From NCBI GenBank assembly GCA_003518885.1, contig DOXU01000147.1, positions 1 to 6,271 on the forward strand: a DNA stretch of 6,271 bases. Reading direction: 5' to 3'. The notes under the pieces are model-generated. The model searched no databases. It had not been told where the DNA came from and was given only the letters and a program-made list of their open reading frames with translations. Position 1 is the stretch's first letter. Every line of letters starts with the position of its first letter. This document shows positions 1 to 5,432 of the stretch, in pieces. The position numbers were made by a program, and so were the translations under genes. Origin of the DNA: Oscillospiraceae bacterium. GTDB lineage: Bacteria > Bacillota > Clostridia > Oscillospirales > Ethanoligenentaceae.

Positions 1-4
1 GATA

Positions 5-19
5 TTACATTTAATGTAA
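5..19. promoter_or_regulatory. Perfect 7-1-7 palindrome near the left edge; candidate operator
   Basis: Positions 5-11 (TTACATT) and 13-19 (AATGTAA) are exact inverted complements around one central base. This 7-1-7 layout is that of Fur-family boxes (Fur, PerR, Zur), and the ends TTA/TAA match the PerR consensus, but several inner bases differ. Because the region is AT-rich, chance is a real alternative. Confidence 0.3.
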
Positions 20-20
20 A

Positions 21-61
21 AAATTTTATATGCACTATAGAAATTTTATATATTCCTATAG
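21..61. repeat. Near-tandem repeat of about 20 bp, AT-rich
   Basis: Unit one (21-40) and unit two (41-61) both begin AAATTTTATAT and end CTATAG, with differing bases and one extra base between. They follow the ilvN stop and overlap the possible promoter described for the minus strand. Two units only; origin unknown. Confidence 0.5.
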
Positions 62-71
62 AGTTTATCAA
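43..71 (-). promoter_or_regulatory. Possible promoter reading out of the left edge
   Basis: On the minus strand TTGATA (71-66), a 17-nt spacer and TAAAAT (48-43) each match consensus at five of six positions. It would drive a gene beyond the window, downstream of ilvN. The region is very AT-rich, which makes such matches common, so this is tentative. No terminator hairpin follows ilvN inside the window. Confidence 0.35.
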
Positions 72-80
72 AAGAAAGGA

Positions 81-581
81 TTATTTTTTATTTATCAAAA
101 TTTCTTGGGGCCCTTTTTCAAGAGCAATGGTACCTGTACGAACAATTTCACGAATGCCATAAGGTTGCAACATATTTTCTAGGCTAGCAATACGAGAAAC
201 GATTCCGGAAAATTCTAAAGTCAAAGTTGTGTGGGTGACGTCAATTATTTTTGCCTGAAAAATATCAGCAATCTGAATGATTTCACCACGATTTGAAACA
301 TTGCAGGCAATTTTTAAAAGGATAAGCTCTCTACTGATGTAACCGCCATGAGGCAACGTTTTTACTTTGATAACATCCACCAATTTATTGAGCTGCTTTT
401 CTACTTGCTCGGTGGTAGCGTCATCTCCGTTTACCACAATAGTGATACGTGAGACGGTGGGATCCTGTGTAACACCAACAGCCAAGCTATCAATGTTAAA
501 AGCACGCCGAGAAAATAAACCGGATACCTTTGAAAGAACACCAGGACAATTTTCAACTAAAACGGATAAAGTATATTTCAA
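81..581 (-). CDS. ilvN: Acetolactate synthase small (regulatory) subunit
   Basis: This is the regulatory subunit of acetohydroxyacid synthase. It binds the IlvB catalytic subunit, raises its activity and normally confers valine feedback inhibition, in the cytoplasm. An N-terminal ACT domain (about residues 1-76) opens KYTLSVLVENCPGVLS and continues through RRAFNIDSLAVG, both hallmarks of the family. N11, P13 and G14 lie in the loop that binds valine in characterised IlvH/IlvN proteins. The C-terminal small-subunit domain (about 80-158) includes the segment SRELILLKI. The open frame extends upstream to a GTG at 614, but I place the start at TTG 581-579. There the protein begins exactly like its homologues, which read M-K-x-T-L-S-V-L, and an AAAGGAAG ribosome site lies 8 nt upstream. 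This gives 166 residues, a normal length, and leaves 29 nt after the ilvB stop, so the two genes are probably cotranscribed. The stop is TAA at 83-81. Family assignment is very secure; the start is strong inference. Confidence 0.96.
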   Translation of the reverse strand: MKYTLSVLVENCPGVLSKVSGLFSRRAFNIDSLAVGVTQDPTVSRITIVVNGDDATTEQVEKQLNKLVDVIKVKTLPHGGYISRELILLKIACNVSNRGEIIQIADIFQAKIIDVTHTTLTLEFSGIVSRIASLENMLQPYGIREIVRTGTIALEKGPQEILINKK

Positions 582-589
582 TGCTTGCA

Positions 590-597
590 CTTCCTTT
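590..597 (-). promoter_or_regulatory. Ribosome binding site that sets the ilvN start
   Basis: Reading the minus strand, AAAGGAAG is followed by 8 nt and then TTG at 581. The longer-frame GTG at 614 has no comparable purine-rich site at proper spacing, because that region is the end of ilvB. A GTG at 590-588 overlaps this motif and cannot use it. The site therefore favours the TTG start, which also matches the family N-terminus. Confidence 0.75.
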
Positions 598-610
598 CGG
601 ATAAGGACAA

Positions 611-2239
611 TCACAATGTAGGTTCATCTGGATCGACCGGGCATTCTAACAGGTATGCCCCCGGTGTTTCCAGAAAATCTTGGATTGCAGCAGGAATATC
701 TGTAGATGAAGTCACTTTTCGACTTTTAATTCCATAAGCTTCTGCTAAAATCTGGTAATTTGGACCGCCACCTTCAAATTCTGTGGCAACATATCGTCGG
801 CCGAAACGTTTTGCCTGAATTTCATGTACCATACCAAGGCAATCATTTCGCATGACAATTATTTTGACAGCAAGATGATACTGTTTAATGGTGGAAAGTT
901 CCATCATAGACATGTGGAAGCCACCATCTCCGCAAACAGCGACAACTTGCTTATTTGGTTGTGCGCAGGCCGCGCCCAGTGCAGCAGGCAGTGCATAACC
1001 CATTGTCCCCATCCCACCACTGGTAAGGAACCGTCCTTTTTTGAGGCCACAATAATTAGCGGCCCAAATTTGGGCTTGTCCCACATCCGAGACAAGAAGT
1101 GCATCCTCGTTTAAATGAGCAGAAAGCGTTTCAAAAAAATTGCGTGGAGAAATAAAGCCTTCTGGGGGGATTCTGTTTGTGGAAACCGACTTTTGCTGTA
1201 GGTCATGTAAATGTGCGCACCATGCAGCCGTGTCGCCTGGTTGTACAATTTTGGCCAGTTCGCTCAAAATTTTACCGATATCTCCGACTATAGGCAAATC
1301 GGCTTCTACATTTTTTCCGATTTCGGCAGGGTCAATGTCAAGATGAACAACGCTAGTATGTGCTGCAATTTTACTAGGTGCATTGAGTGCGCGGTCTCCC
1401 ACACGTGCGCCTGCTAAAATCAGTAGATCACAATCTTGGATGGCACGGTTGGCAATTTTTTGCCCGAATAACCCAAGCATACCAAACAACAACGGATAAC
1501 CAACGGGCAAAACACCAATGCCCATCATGGTGGTTACAACCGGAATTTTGCATTTTTCGGTAAGGGAAAATAATTCCTCACGAGCGCCAGAGGAAAAAAT
1601 GCCGCCACCCGCACAAATGACAGGCTTTTTGGCCTTTTGTATTTGTTCGGCAACACGTTTAATCTGCAAAGGGTGCCCATTAACACAAGGTTTATATCCT
1701 CGAATTTCCACTTTTTTAGGGTAGATGGGATCATTAACTTTCTGATTAAAGACATCAACAGGGATATCAATTAGAACGGGGCCTTGTCGACCTGTCTGTG
1801 CAATATAAAAGGCTTCCTTCACAATGCGGGGTAAGTCGGCAGCATCCCGAACTTGGTAACTATGTTTGCAAAACGGTTCTGCGGCACCGGTAATATCTGC
1901 TTCCTGAAAAACGTCGCTGCCAATGAGACGACTTTCCACCTGCCCAGTAATTGCAATTAAGGGAATAGAATCCATATAAGCGGTGGCCAGGGAAGTTAAT
2001 AAATTGGTTGCACCTGGGCCGGAGGTAGCAAAACAGATGCCGGGTTTTCCGCTTGCGCGGGCGTAACCACTAGCAGCATGCCCTGCATTTTGCTCGTGGC
2101 GAACTAAGCGATAGGTAAGGAAATCAGAGGAAGCTACCTCATCAAGGAAAGAGCAGATGACGGCTCCAGGATAGCCAAATAAGAGATGCGTTTTTTCTAA
2201 TTCAAGCGCTTTTACAAGAATTTGTGCACCGCTTGGCAT
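611..2239 (-). CDS. ilvB: Acetolactate synthase large (catalytic) subunit, divergent
   Basis: This is the TPP- and FAD-dependent catalytic subunit of acetohydroxyacid synthase. It condenses two pyruvates to 2-acetolactate, or pyruvate plus 2-ketobutyrate to acetohydroxybutyrate, opening branched-chain amino acid synthesis. It has three domains. The N-terminal TPP-Pyr domain (about 1-165) carries the catalytic Glu E49 in RHEQNAGHAASGYAR and the FQE motif 111-113. The central FAD-associated domain (about 190-330) includes FGMLGLFG and GARVGDR. The C-terminal TPP-PP domain (about 370-530) has GDGG 437-440 through N465, the Mg/TPP motif. The ATG at 2239 has a good AGGGAGGA site 7 nt upstream. ilvN follows directly, which supports a biosynthetic rather than a catabolic (AlsS) role. 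Oddities: 542 residues is short because it ends at DPDEPTL without the usual PMVPPG tail. The Trp of the usual GMVxQW stretch is Ile474, the usual GQVPRR reads GQVESR, and RFDDR reads RVGDR. Family is certain; exact substrate preference is open. Confidence 0.96.
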   Translation of the reverse strand: MPSGAQILVKALELEKTHLLFGYPGAVICSFLDEVASSDFLTYRLVRHEQNAGHAASGYARASGKPGICFATSGPGATNLLTSLATAYMDSIPLIAITGQVESRLIGSDVFQEADITGAAEPFCKHSYQVRDAADLPRIVKEAFYIAQTGRQGPVLIDIPVDVFNQKVNDPIYPKKVEIRGYKPCVNGHPLQIKRVAEQIQKAKKPVICAGGGIFSSGAREELFSLTEKCKIPVVTTMMGIGVLPVGYPLLFGMLGLFGQKIANRAIQDCDLLILAGARVGDRALNAPSKIAAHTSVVHLDIDPAEIGKNVEADLPIVGDIGKILSELAKIVQPGDTAAWCAHLHDLQQKSVSTNRIPPEGFISPRNFFETLSAHLNEDALLVSDVGQAQIWAANYCGLKKGRFLTSGGMGTMGYALPAALGAACAQPNKQVVAVCGDGGFHMSMMELSTIKQYHLAVKIIVMRNDCLGMVHEIQAKRFGRRYVATEFEGGGPNYQILAEAYGIKSRKVTSSTDIPAAIQDFLETPGAYLLECPVDPDEPTL

Positions 2240-2244
2240 ATCGA

Positions 2245-2254
2245 AATCCTCCCT
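2245..2254 (-). promoter_or_regulatory. Ribosome binding site of ilvB
   Basis: On the minus strand a purine-rich AGGGAGGA sits about 7 nt before the ATG at 2239. It is a near-ideal Shine-Dalgarno site and fixes the ilvB start. Confidence 0.8.
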
Positions 2255-2298
2255 CGCTATTTATTGGATGGTGAGATATGCCCCACCACTATTAATTA

Positions 2299-2328
2299 TT
2301 TAAGACGGACACAGGTGTCCGTCTTAAA
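2299..2328 (-). promoter_or_regulatory. Perfect 13-bp stem-loop in the ilvB leader; possible attenuator or weak terminator
   Basis: Arms 2299-2311 and 2316-2328 are exact inverted complements around the four-base loop CAGG. The GC-rich core, GACGGACA with TGTCCGTC, is flanked by A/T pairs. It lies about 30 nt downstream of the predicted ilvB start site, so it would be transcribed into the leader, roughly 60 nt before the start codon. After the stem the minus strand reads TTAAATAATTAAT, which is A/U-rich but not a clean U-run, so intrinsic termination would be weak. It could be an attenuator, an mRNA-stabilising hairpin or a protein-binding palindrome. The structure is directly visible; its role is inference. 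Confidence 0.6.
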
Positions 2329-2330
2329 AT

Positions 2331-2350
2331 TACACACGAATATACACGAA
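2331..2350. repeat. 10-bp tandem repeat at the start of the ilvB leader
   Basis: Two adjacent 10-base units, TACACACGAA and TATACACGAA on the plus strand, differ at one position. They lie between the ilvB -10 box and the leader hairpin, just downstream of the expected transcription start. One-turn spacing is typical of paired protein-binding sites, but two copies could also be chance. Confidence 0.45.
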
Positions 2351-2364
2351 TTAATATGATCAAT

Positions 2365-2393
2365 ATTATAACCCTATTTGAAGCATCATGCAA
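2365..2393 (-). promoter_or_regulatory. Sigma-A-type promoter for ilvBN
   Basis: On the minus strand, TTGCAT (-35, 2393-2388) is followed by a 17-nt spacer and a perfect TATAAT (-10, 2370-2365). Transcription would start near 2358 and give a leader of about 119 nt before ilvB. It is the best match to consensus on this strand upstream of ilvB. Confidence 0.75.
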
Positions 2394-2448
2394 CTGGTTA
2401 TCTGAATTTAAAGGGATTTATCTATGCTTTTTTGGGAGGTTTCTGTAA

Positions 2449-2478
2449 TTGACAGGGGACATAGCGTAGGCTTACAAT
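2449..2478 (+). promoter_or_regulatory. Sigma-A-type promoter for the DUF815 ATPase gene
   Basis: A perfect TTGACA (-35, 2449-2454) is followed by an 18-nt spacer and TACAAT (-10, 2473-2478). Transcription would start near 2485, about 56 nt before the ATG at 2541. It probably also serves purB downstream. Confidence 0.7.
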
Positions 2479-2481
2479 AAT

Positions 2482-2503
2482 GGGTATATACGGCATAATA
2501 CCC
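2482..2503. promoter_or_regulatory. Inverted repeat over the start site of the ATPase promoter; candidate operator
   Basis: GGGTAT (2482-2487) and ATACCC (2498-2503) are exact inverted complements separated by 10 bases. They begin four bases after the -10 box, so the palindrome covers the expected +1 region. A repressor bound here would block the promoter; alternatively it forms a small 5' hairpin in the mRNA. A nearby GCATAAT occurs twice (2493 and 2510). Confidence 0.4.
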
Positions 2504-2540
2504 AAAGCCGCATAATCAGAAAAGGTGTGGATGTATTAAA

Positions 2541-3803
2541 ATGGAAACCATTCGAAAAGCGCGCTTGGCGCTTTCCTCTTTAGGCATGTATCGTCCTCTT
2601 TTAAAAGACCCAATGGTTGCGGCCTTTATTCGTGTGCTGGATGCAGTGCACGGTTCGTCTGCAGAAAATTTTTTTGACGCATATGGGGAGTTCATTCAGA
2701 CCCTTTCTCCTGTAAGAGGAGAAGCAGAAGTCTTGGACTTTTCTGGCAGGTTGCGTACATTAATTCATCAAAACGATAGTTTGTTTGCTAGACAAGCTGT
2801 TGCAGGTAAGCTTACTGACAAGGTGCAGAAAATAGCTGCCAATGATTTAATGGCACTTTCTTTAGCAGCAGCAGTTTCCACTGCAGATATAAAGAAAGCG
2901 GCGTGTTCTTCCTTGGGAGAAGATATAGCAGAGTTAATAAAAACATTGCCAGATTTTACGAGTGGCGGCGTGTTTGATTTAACAAGCATGAAGGATTTCC
3001 ATGCAAAGCACGGTTGTGGAATTTATGCCTCCTATGGTGCCTTCCAGTGGCAAAGGGGTGCTTCGGGGGATAGCAGTTTATTTGGCGTCGCTTCTCCAGA
3101 CCCTGTTCGTTTGTCTCAGCTGAAGGGTTACGAATATGAACGCCGGATGGTACTTGATAATACAGAAGACTTCTTAAATGGGATTTCAGCCAACAATCTA
3201 TTGCTTTATGGCGATCGTGGCACAGGAAAATCCTCTACTGTAAAAGCTGTGTTCAATGAATATAGAGGGCGCGGTTTACGGATTATTGAAGTGTCCAAAG
3301 ACAGCATTGTGGAATTTTCCCACATTATTGATCGGATTGCTTCTGTTCCGCTCAAATTTATTATTTTTATTGATGATCTTAGTTTCAATGAGGATGATGA
3401 TAATTATTCTGCTTTGAAAGCGGTGTTAGAAGGCGGTGTGTCTGCACGGCCAAATAATACGGTGATTTATGCGACCTCTAATCGGCGTCATTTTGTGAAG
3501 GAAAACTTTTCTGAACGTGACAGCGATGATGTCCATGGCGGTGATGCCGTGCAGGAGAAACTTTCTCTTGCCGATCGTTTTGGTATTACAGTTACCTTCG
3601 TTTCTCCTGATCAAAATCTTTATTTTAAAATTGTTCGTTCTCTCGCAACAGACAGAGGAATTCAGGTTGATCCAGCACAATTAGAACGTGGTGCGGCGCA
3701 ATGGGCATTACGTTTTAATGGTCGTTCTCCACGTACGGCGACGCAGTATATTGATTGGGTGTCTGGACGCATTGAAAAAGGAATGTCGATAACCGATTTT
3801 TAA
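2541..3803 (+). CDS. DUF815-family AAA+ ATPase, function unknown
   Basis: This is a cytoplasmic P-loop ATPase of the DUF815 (COG2607) family, found in many bacteria and without a settled biological role. The AAA+ core fills the second half of the 420 residues. Walker A is GDRGTGKS at 224-231, Walker B is FIIFIDDL at 273-280, sensor 1 is ATSN at 311-314 followed by RRHFVKENF, and the likely arginine finger is R346 in LADRFG. The sensor 2 region is GRSPRTA at 394-400. The block from ATSNRRH through GDAVQEKLSLADRFG is the family hallmark. Residues 1-190 are mostly helical by appearance and match no domain I recognise. There is no signal peptide or membrane segment. The ATG at 2541 has AAAGGTG about 13 nt upstream, a rather long spacing. 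It has its own strong promoter and purB follows after 63 bp, so they may share a transcript. ATPase activity is well supported; substrate and pathway are not known. Confidence 0.9.
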   Translation: METIRKARLALSSLGMYRPLLKDPMVAAFIRVLDAVHGSSAENFFDAYGEFIQTLSPVRGEAEVLDFSGRLRTLIHQNDSLFARQAVAGKLTDKVQKIAANDLMALSLAAAVSTADIKKAACSSLGEDIAELIKTLPDFTSGGVFDLTSMKDFHAKHGCGIYASYGAFQWQRGASGDSSLFGVASPDPVRLSQLKGYEYERRMVLDNTEDFLNGISANNLLLYGDRGTGKSSTVKAVFNEYRGRGLRIIEVSKDSIVEFSHIIDRIASVPLKFIIFIDDLSFNEDDDNYSALKAVLEGGVSARPNNTVIYATSNRRHFVKENFSERDSDDVHGGDAVQEKLSLADRFGITVTFVSPDQNLYFKIVRSLATDRGIQVDPAQLERGAAQWALRFNGRSPRTATQYIDWVSGRIEKGMSITDF

Positions 3804-3856
3804 TTTTGGCCGTGGTCATTGCATAGAACGCATCATGAAGTTTGGGTGAAAGACAT

Positions 3857-3862
3857 AGGAGG
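3857..3862 (+). promoter_or_regulatory. Ribosome binding site that sets the purB start
   Basis: A perfect AGGAGG lies 4 nt before ATG 3867. The open frame extends upstream to a TTG at 3819, but that codon has no ribosome site and would add 16 residues (beginning MHRTHHEVW) absent from the family. This motif therefore decides the start. Confidence 0.85.
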
Positions 3863-3866
3863 CACT

Positions 3867-5300
3867 ATGAACAGAAAGTCCTACGAAAGTCCTTTTTGTA
3901 CGCGATATGCCAGCGCTGAAATGCAGTACTTATTTTCGCCGGATAAGAAGTTTAAGACATGGAGAAAACTTTGGATTGCATTAGCTAAGGCGGAAAAAAC
4001 ATTAGGGCTTTCTATTACGGATGAACAGGTAGCTGAACTGGAAGCACATGCAGATGATATTAATTATGAAGTGGCAGAAAAGCGTGAAAAAGAAGTGCGT
4101 CACGACGTAATGGCTCATATTTATGCCTATGGTATGCAGTGCCCGAAAGCGAAGGGAATCATCCATTTAGGGGCCACGTCATGCTATGTTGGGGACAATA
4201 CTGATGTGATTATCATGCGAGAGGGCCTTGCCCTTTTACGCAAAAAATTGATTAATGTCATTTCACGTTTGGCGTCCTTTGCTGATCATTGGAAAGCGGA
4301 ACCCTGTTTGGCCTATACGCATTTACAACCGGCACAGCTGACCACAGTGGGGAAGCGGGCAACCCTTTGGATTAATGAGCTTTTAATGGATTTAGAGGAA
4401 ATAGAATATCGAGAAGACCATCTGGCTCTGCTGGGATCTAAGGGCACTACAGGTACGCAGGCGTCCTTTATGGCCTTGTTTGATGGCAATGAAGAAAAAG
4501 TAAAAAAATTAGATCATCTTATTGCTGATTTGCTCGGCTTTGATCACGTAGTACCTGTTTCGGGACAAACCTATTCACGAAAAGTGGATAGTCAAGTGGT
4601 TTCTGCCCTCGCCGGTATCGCGGAAAGTGCAAGTAAATTTTCCTACGATTTAAGATTGCTCCAAAATTTTAAAGAAATAGAGGAGCCATTTGAAAAGCAC
4701 CAAGTAGGGTCTTCTGCAATGCCTTATAAGCGCAATCCAATGCGCTGCGAGCGGATAACGGCGCTTTCTCGTTATTTGCTTACGGATACGTTGAATCCTG
4801 CATTCACGGCGGCAACGCAGTGGTTTGAGCGGACGCTGGACGATTCTGCAAACAAAAGAGTTGCTGTGGCAGAAGCTTTTTTAGCAGCAGATGCCATTTT
4901 AAATATTTATATGAATGTAGCAGATGGATTGGTGGTTTATCCACGGGTGATTCGTCGCCGTGTGATGCACGAGCTTCCTTTTATGGCCACAGAAAATATT
5001 ATGATGCGTGCAGTGAAAAAAGGCGGAGACCGTCAGCAGCTGCATGAAAAAATCAGAGAACATTCATTGGCTGCAGCTAAACGGGTAAAAGAGGATGGAA
5101 TGGGAAATGATCTGATTGATCGTATTGTAGCTGATCCTGCTTTTATGCTAAAAAAAGAAGAAATTGAGCATGTGCTTACGCCGGAACACTATACTGGCCG
5201 GGCACCTTCACAAGTCACAGAATTTCTTCAGGGTTTGGTTCAACCTGTACTTGAACATAGTCGTGATCTTCTAGAAGAAGTTCCGCAGTTAAAAGTTTGA
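3867..5300 (+). CDS. purB: Adenylosuccinate lyase
   Basis: This fumarase-superfamily lyase releases fumarate from SAICAR (to AICAR) and from adenylosuccinate (to AMP), so it acts twice in purine synthesis. It is a cytoplasmic homotetramer in characterised relatives. From the ATG at 3867 it has 477 residues. That is longer than the roughly 430-residue Bacillus type and close to the roughly 480-residue human-like type, whose N-terminus (SPFCTRYASAEMQ, then KTWRKLWIALA) it resembles. Visible motifs are RHDVMAH with H79, TSCYVGDNTD at 104-113, THLQPAQ with H152 (probable catalytic His), and the fumarate-lyase signature GSSAMPYKRNP at 281-291. In the signature, S282/S283 lie on the mobile catalytic loop. 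All expected catalytic elements are intact. It lies 63 bp after the ATPase gene with no obvious terminator or strong promoter between, so cotranscription is likely. No purine-riboswitch-like leader is seen. Confidence 0.97.
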   Translation: MNRKSYESPFCTRYASAEMQYLFSPDKKFKTWRKLWIALAKAEKTLGLSITDEQVAELEAHADDINYEVAEKREKEVRHDVMAHIYAYGMQCPKAKGIIHLGATSCYVGDNTDVIIMREGLALLRKKLINVISRLASFADHWKAEPCLAYTHLQPAQLTTVGKRATLWINELLMDLEEIEYREDHLALLGSKGTTGTQASFMALFDGNEEKVKKLDHLIADLLGFDHVVPVSGQTYSRKVDSQVVSALAGIAESASKFSYDLRLLQNFKEIEEPFEKHQVGSSAMPYKRNPMRCERITALSRYLLTDTLNPAFTAATQWFERTLDDSANKRVAVAEAFLAADAILNIYMNVADGLVVYPRVIRRRVMHELPFMATENIMMRAVKKGGDRQQLHEKIREHSLAAAKRVKEDGMGNDLIDRIVADPAFMLKKEEIEHVLTPEHYTGRAPSQVTEFLQGLVQPVLEHSRDLLEEVPQLKV

Positions 5301-5338
5301 TTTTCTGATTTGGAAATAAGGAGCAATCTGGTAGATAT

Positions 5339-5367
5339 TTGACTTTTTGCCTGTGCTTCTCTATAAT
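5339..5367 (+). promoter_or_regulatory. Sigma-A-type promoter for secD
   Basis: TTGACT (-35, 5339-5344), a 17-nt spacer and a perfect TATAAT (-10, 5362-5367) lie in the purB-secD gap. Transcription would start near 5374, leaving a leader of about 59 nt. No intrinsic terminator for purB is visible in 5301-5338, so some read-through from purB into secD is possible. Confidence 0.75.
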
Positions 5368-5417
5368 TAGGAAAGACTTGTATCCTGCCTATTTTGGGCA
5401 TAATAATCAGTAAGTTT

Positions 5418-5425
5418 GGAAGGTG
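5418..5425 (+). promoter_or_regulatory. Ribosome binding site of secD
   Basis: GGAAGGTG ends 7 nt before GTG 5433, the proposed secD start. No in-frame ATG occurs before the one encoding residue 46, which falls after the first membrane segment, so the GTG start is required for a complete protein. Confidence 0.75.
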
Positions 5426-5432
5426 AAAGCCT

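Larger units (their letters stand above)
2240..2540. other. Divergent intergenic regulatory region between ilvB and the DUF815 ATPase gene
   Basis: This 301-bp stretch has no gene. Going rightward it holds the ilvB ribosome site, the ilvB leader with its hairpin and tandem repeat, the minus-strand ilvB promoter, a 55-bp spacer between the two -35 boxes, the plus-strand promoter of the ATPase gene, a palindrome at that promoter's start site, and the ATPase ribosome site. The spacer carries TTATCT twice, at 2398 and 2418, exactly 20 bp apart. I found no T-box signature and no credible leader peptide with branched-chain codons. Confidence 0.85.

Noticed and set aside
367..621. Plus-strand open frame of 84 codons opposite ilvN
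   Set aside because: It is an antisense shadow of the ACT-domain coding region, with no promoter or ribosome site.
904..1104. Second minus-strand frame inside ilvB
   Set aside because: It is an alternate-frame shadow of the conserved TPP-binding region of IlvB.
2240..2360. T-box riboswitch or branched-chain leader peptide upstream of ilvB
   Set aside because: There is no GGGTGGNACCGCG-like antiterminator sequence, and no small frame with a ribosome site and a run of Leu, Val or Ile codons. The only tiny frame after the start site reads M-Y-I-R-V and has no ribosome site.
2531..2539. ATG just before the ATPase start
   Set aside because: It reads ATG TAT TAA, out of frame and stopping at once.
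3819..3866. Upstream TTG extension of purB by 16 residues
   Set aside because: It has no ribosome site, the added residues do not fit the family, and a perfect AGGAGG precedes ATG 3867.
3804..3866. Terminator between the ATPase gene and purB
   Set aside because: Only a weak imperfect palindrome (TGGCC/GGTCA) is present, with no stem followed by a U-run.
5266..5277. CTTCTAGAAG palindrome at the end of purB
   Set aside because: It lies inside the coding region, is short, has no U-run after it, and is explained by the Leu-Leu-Glu-Glu codons.
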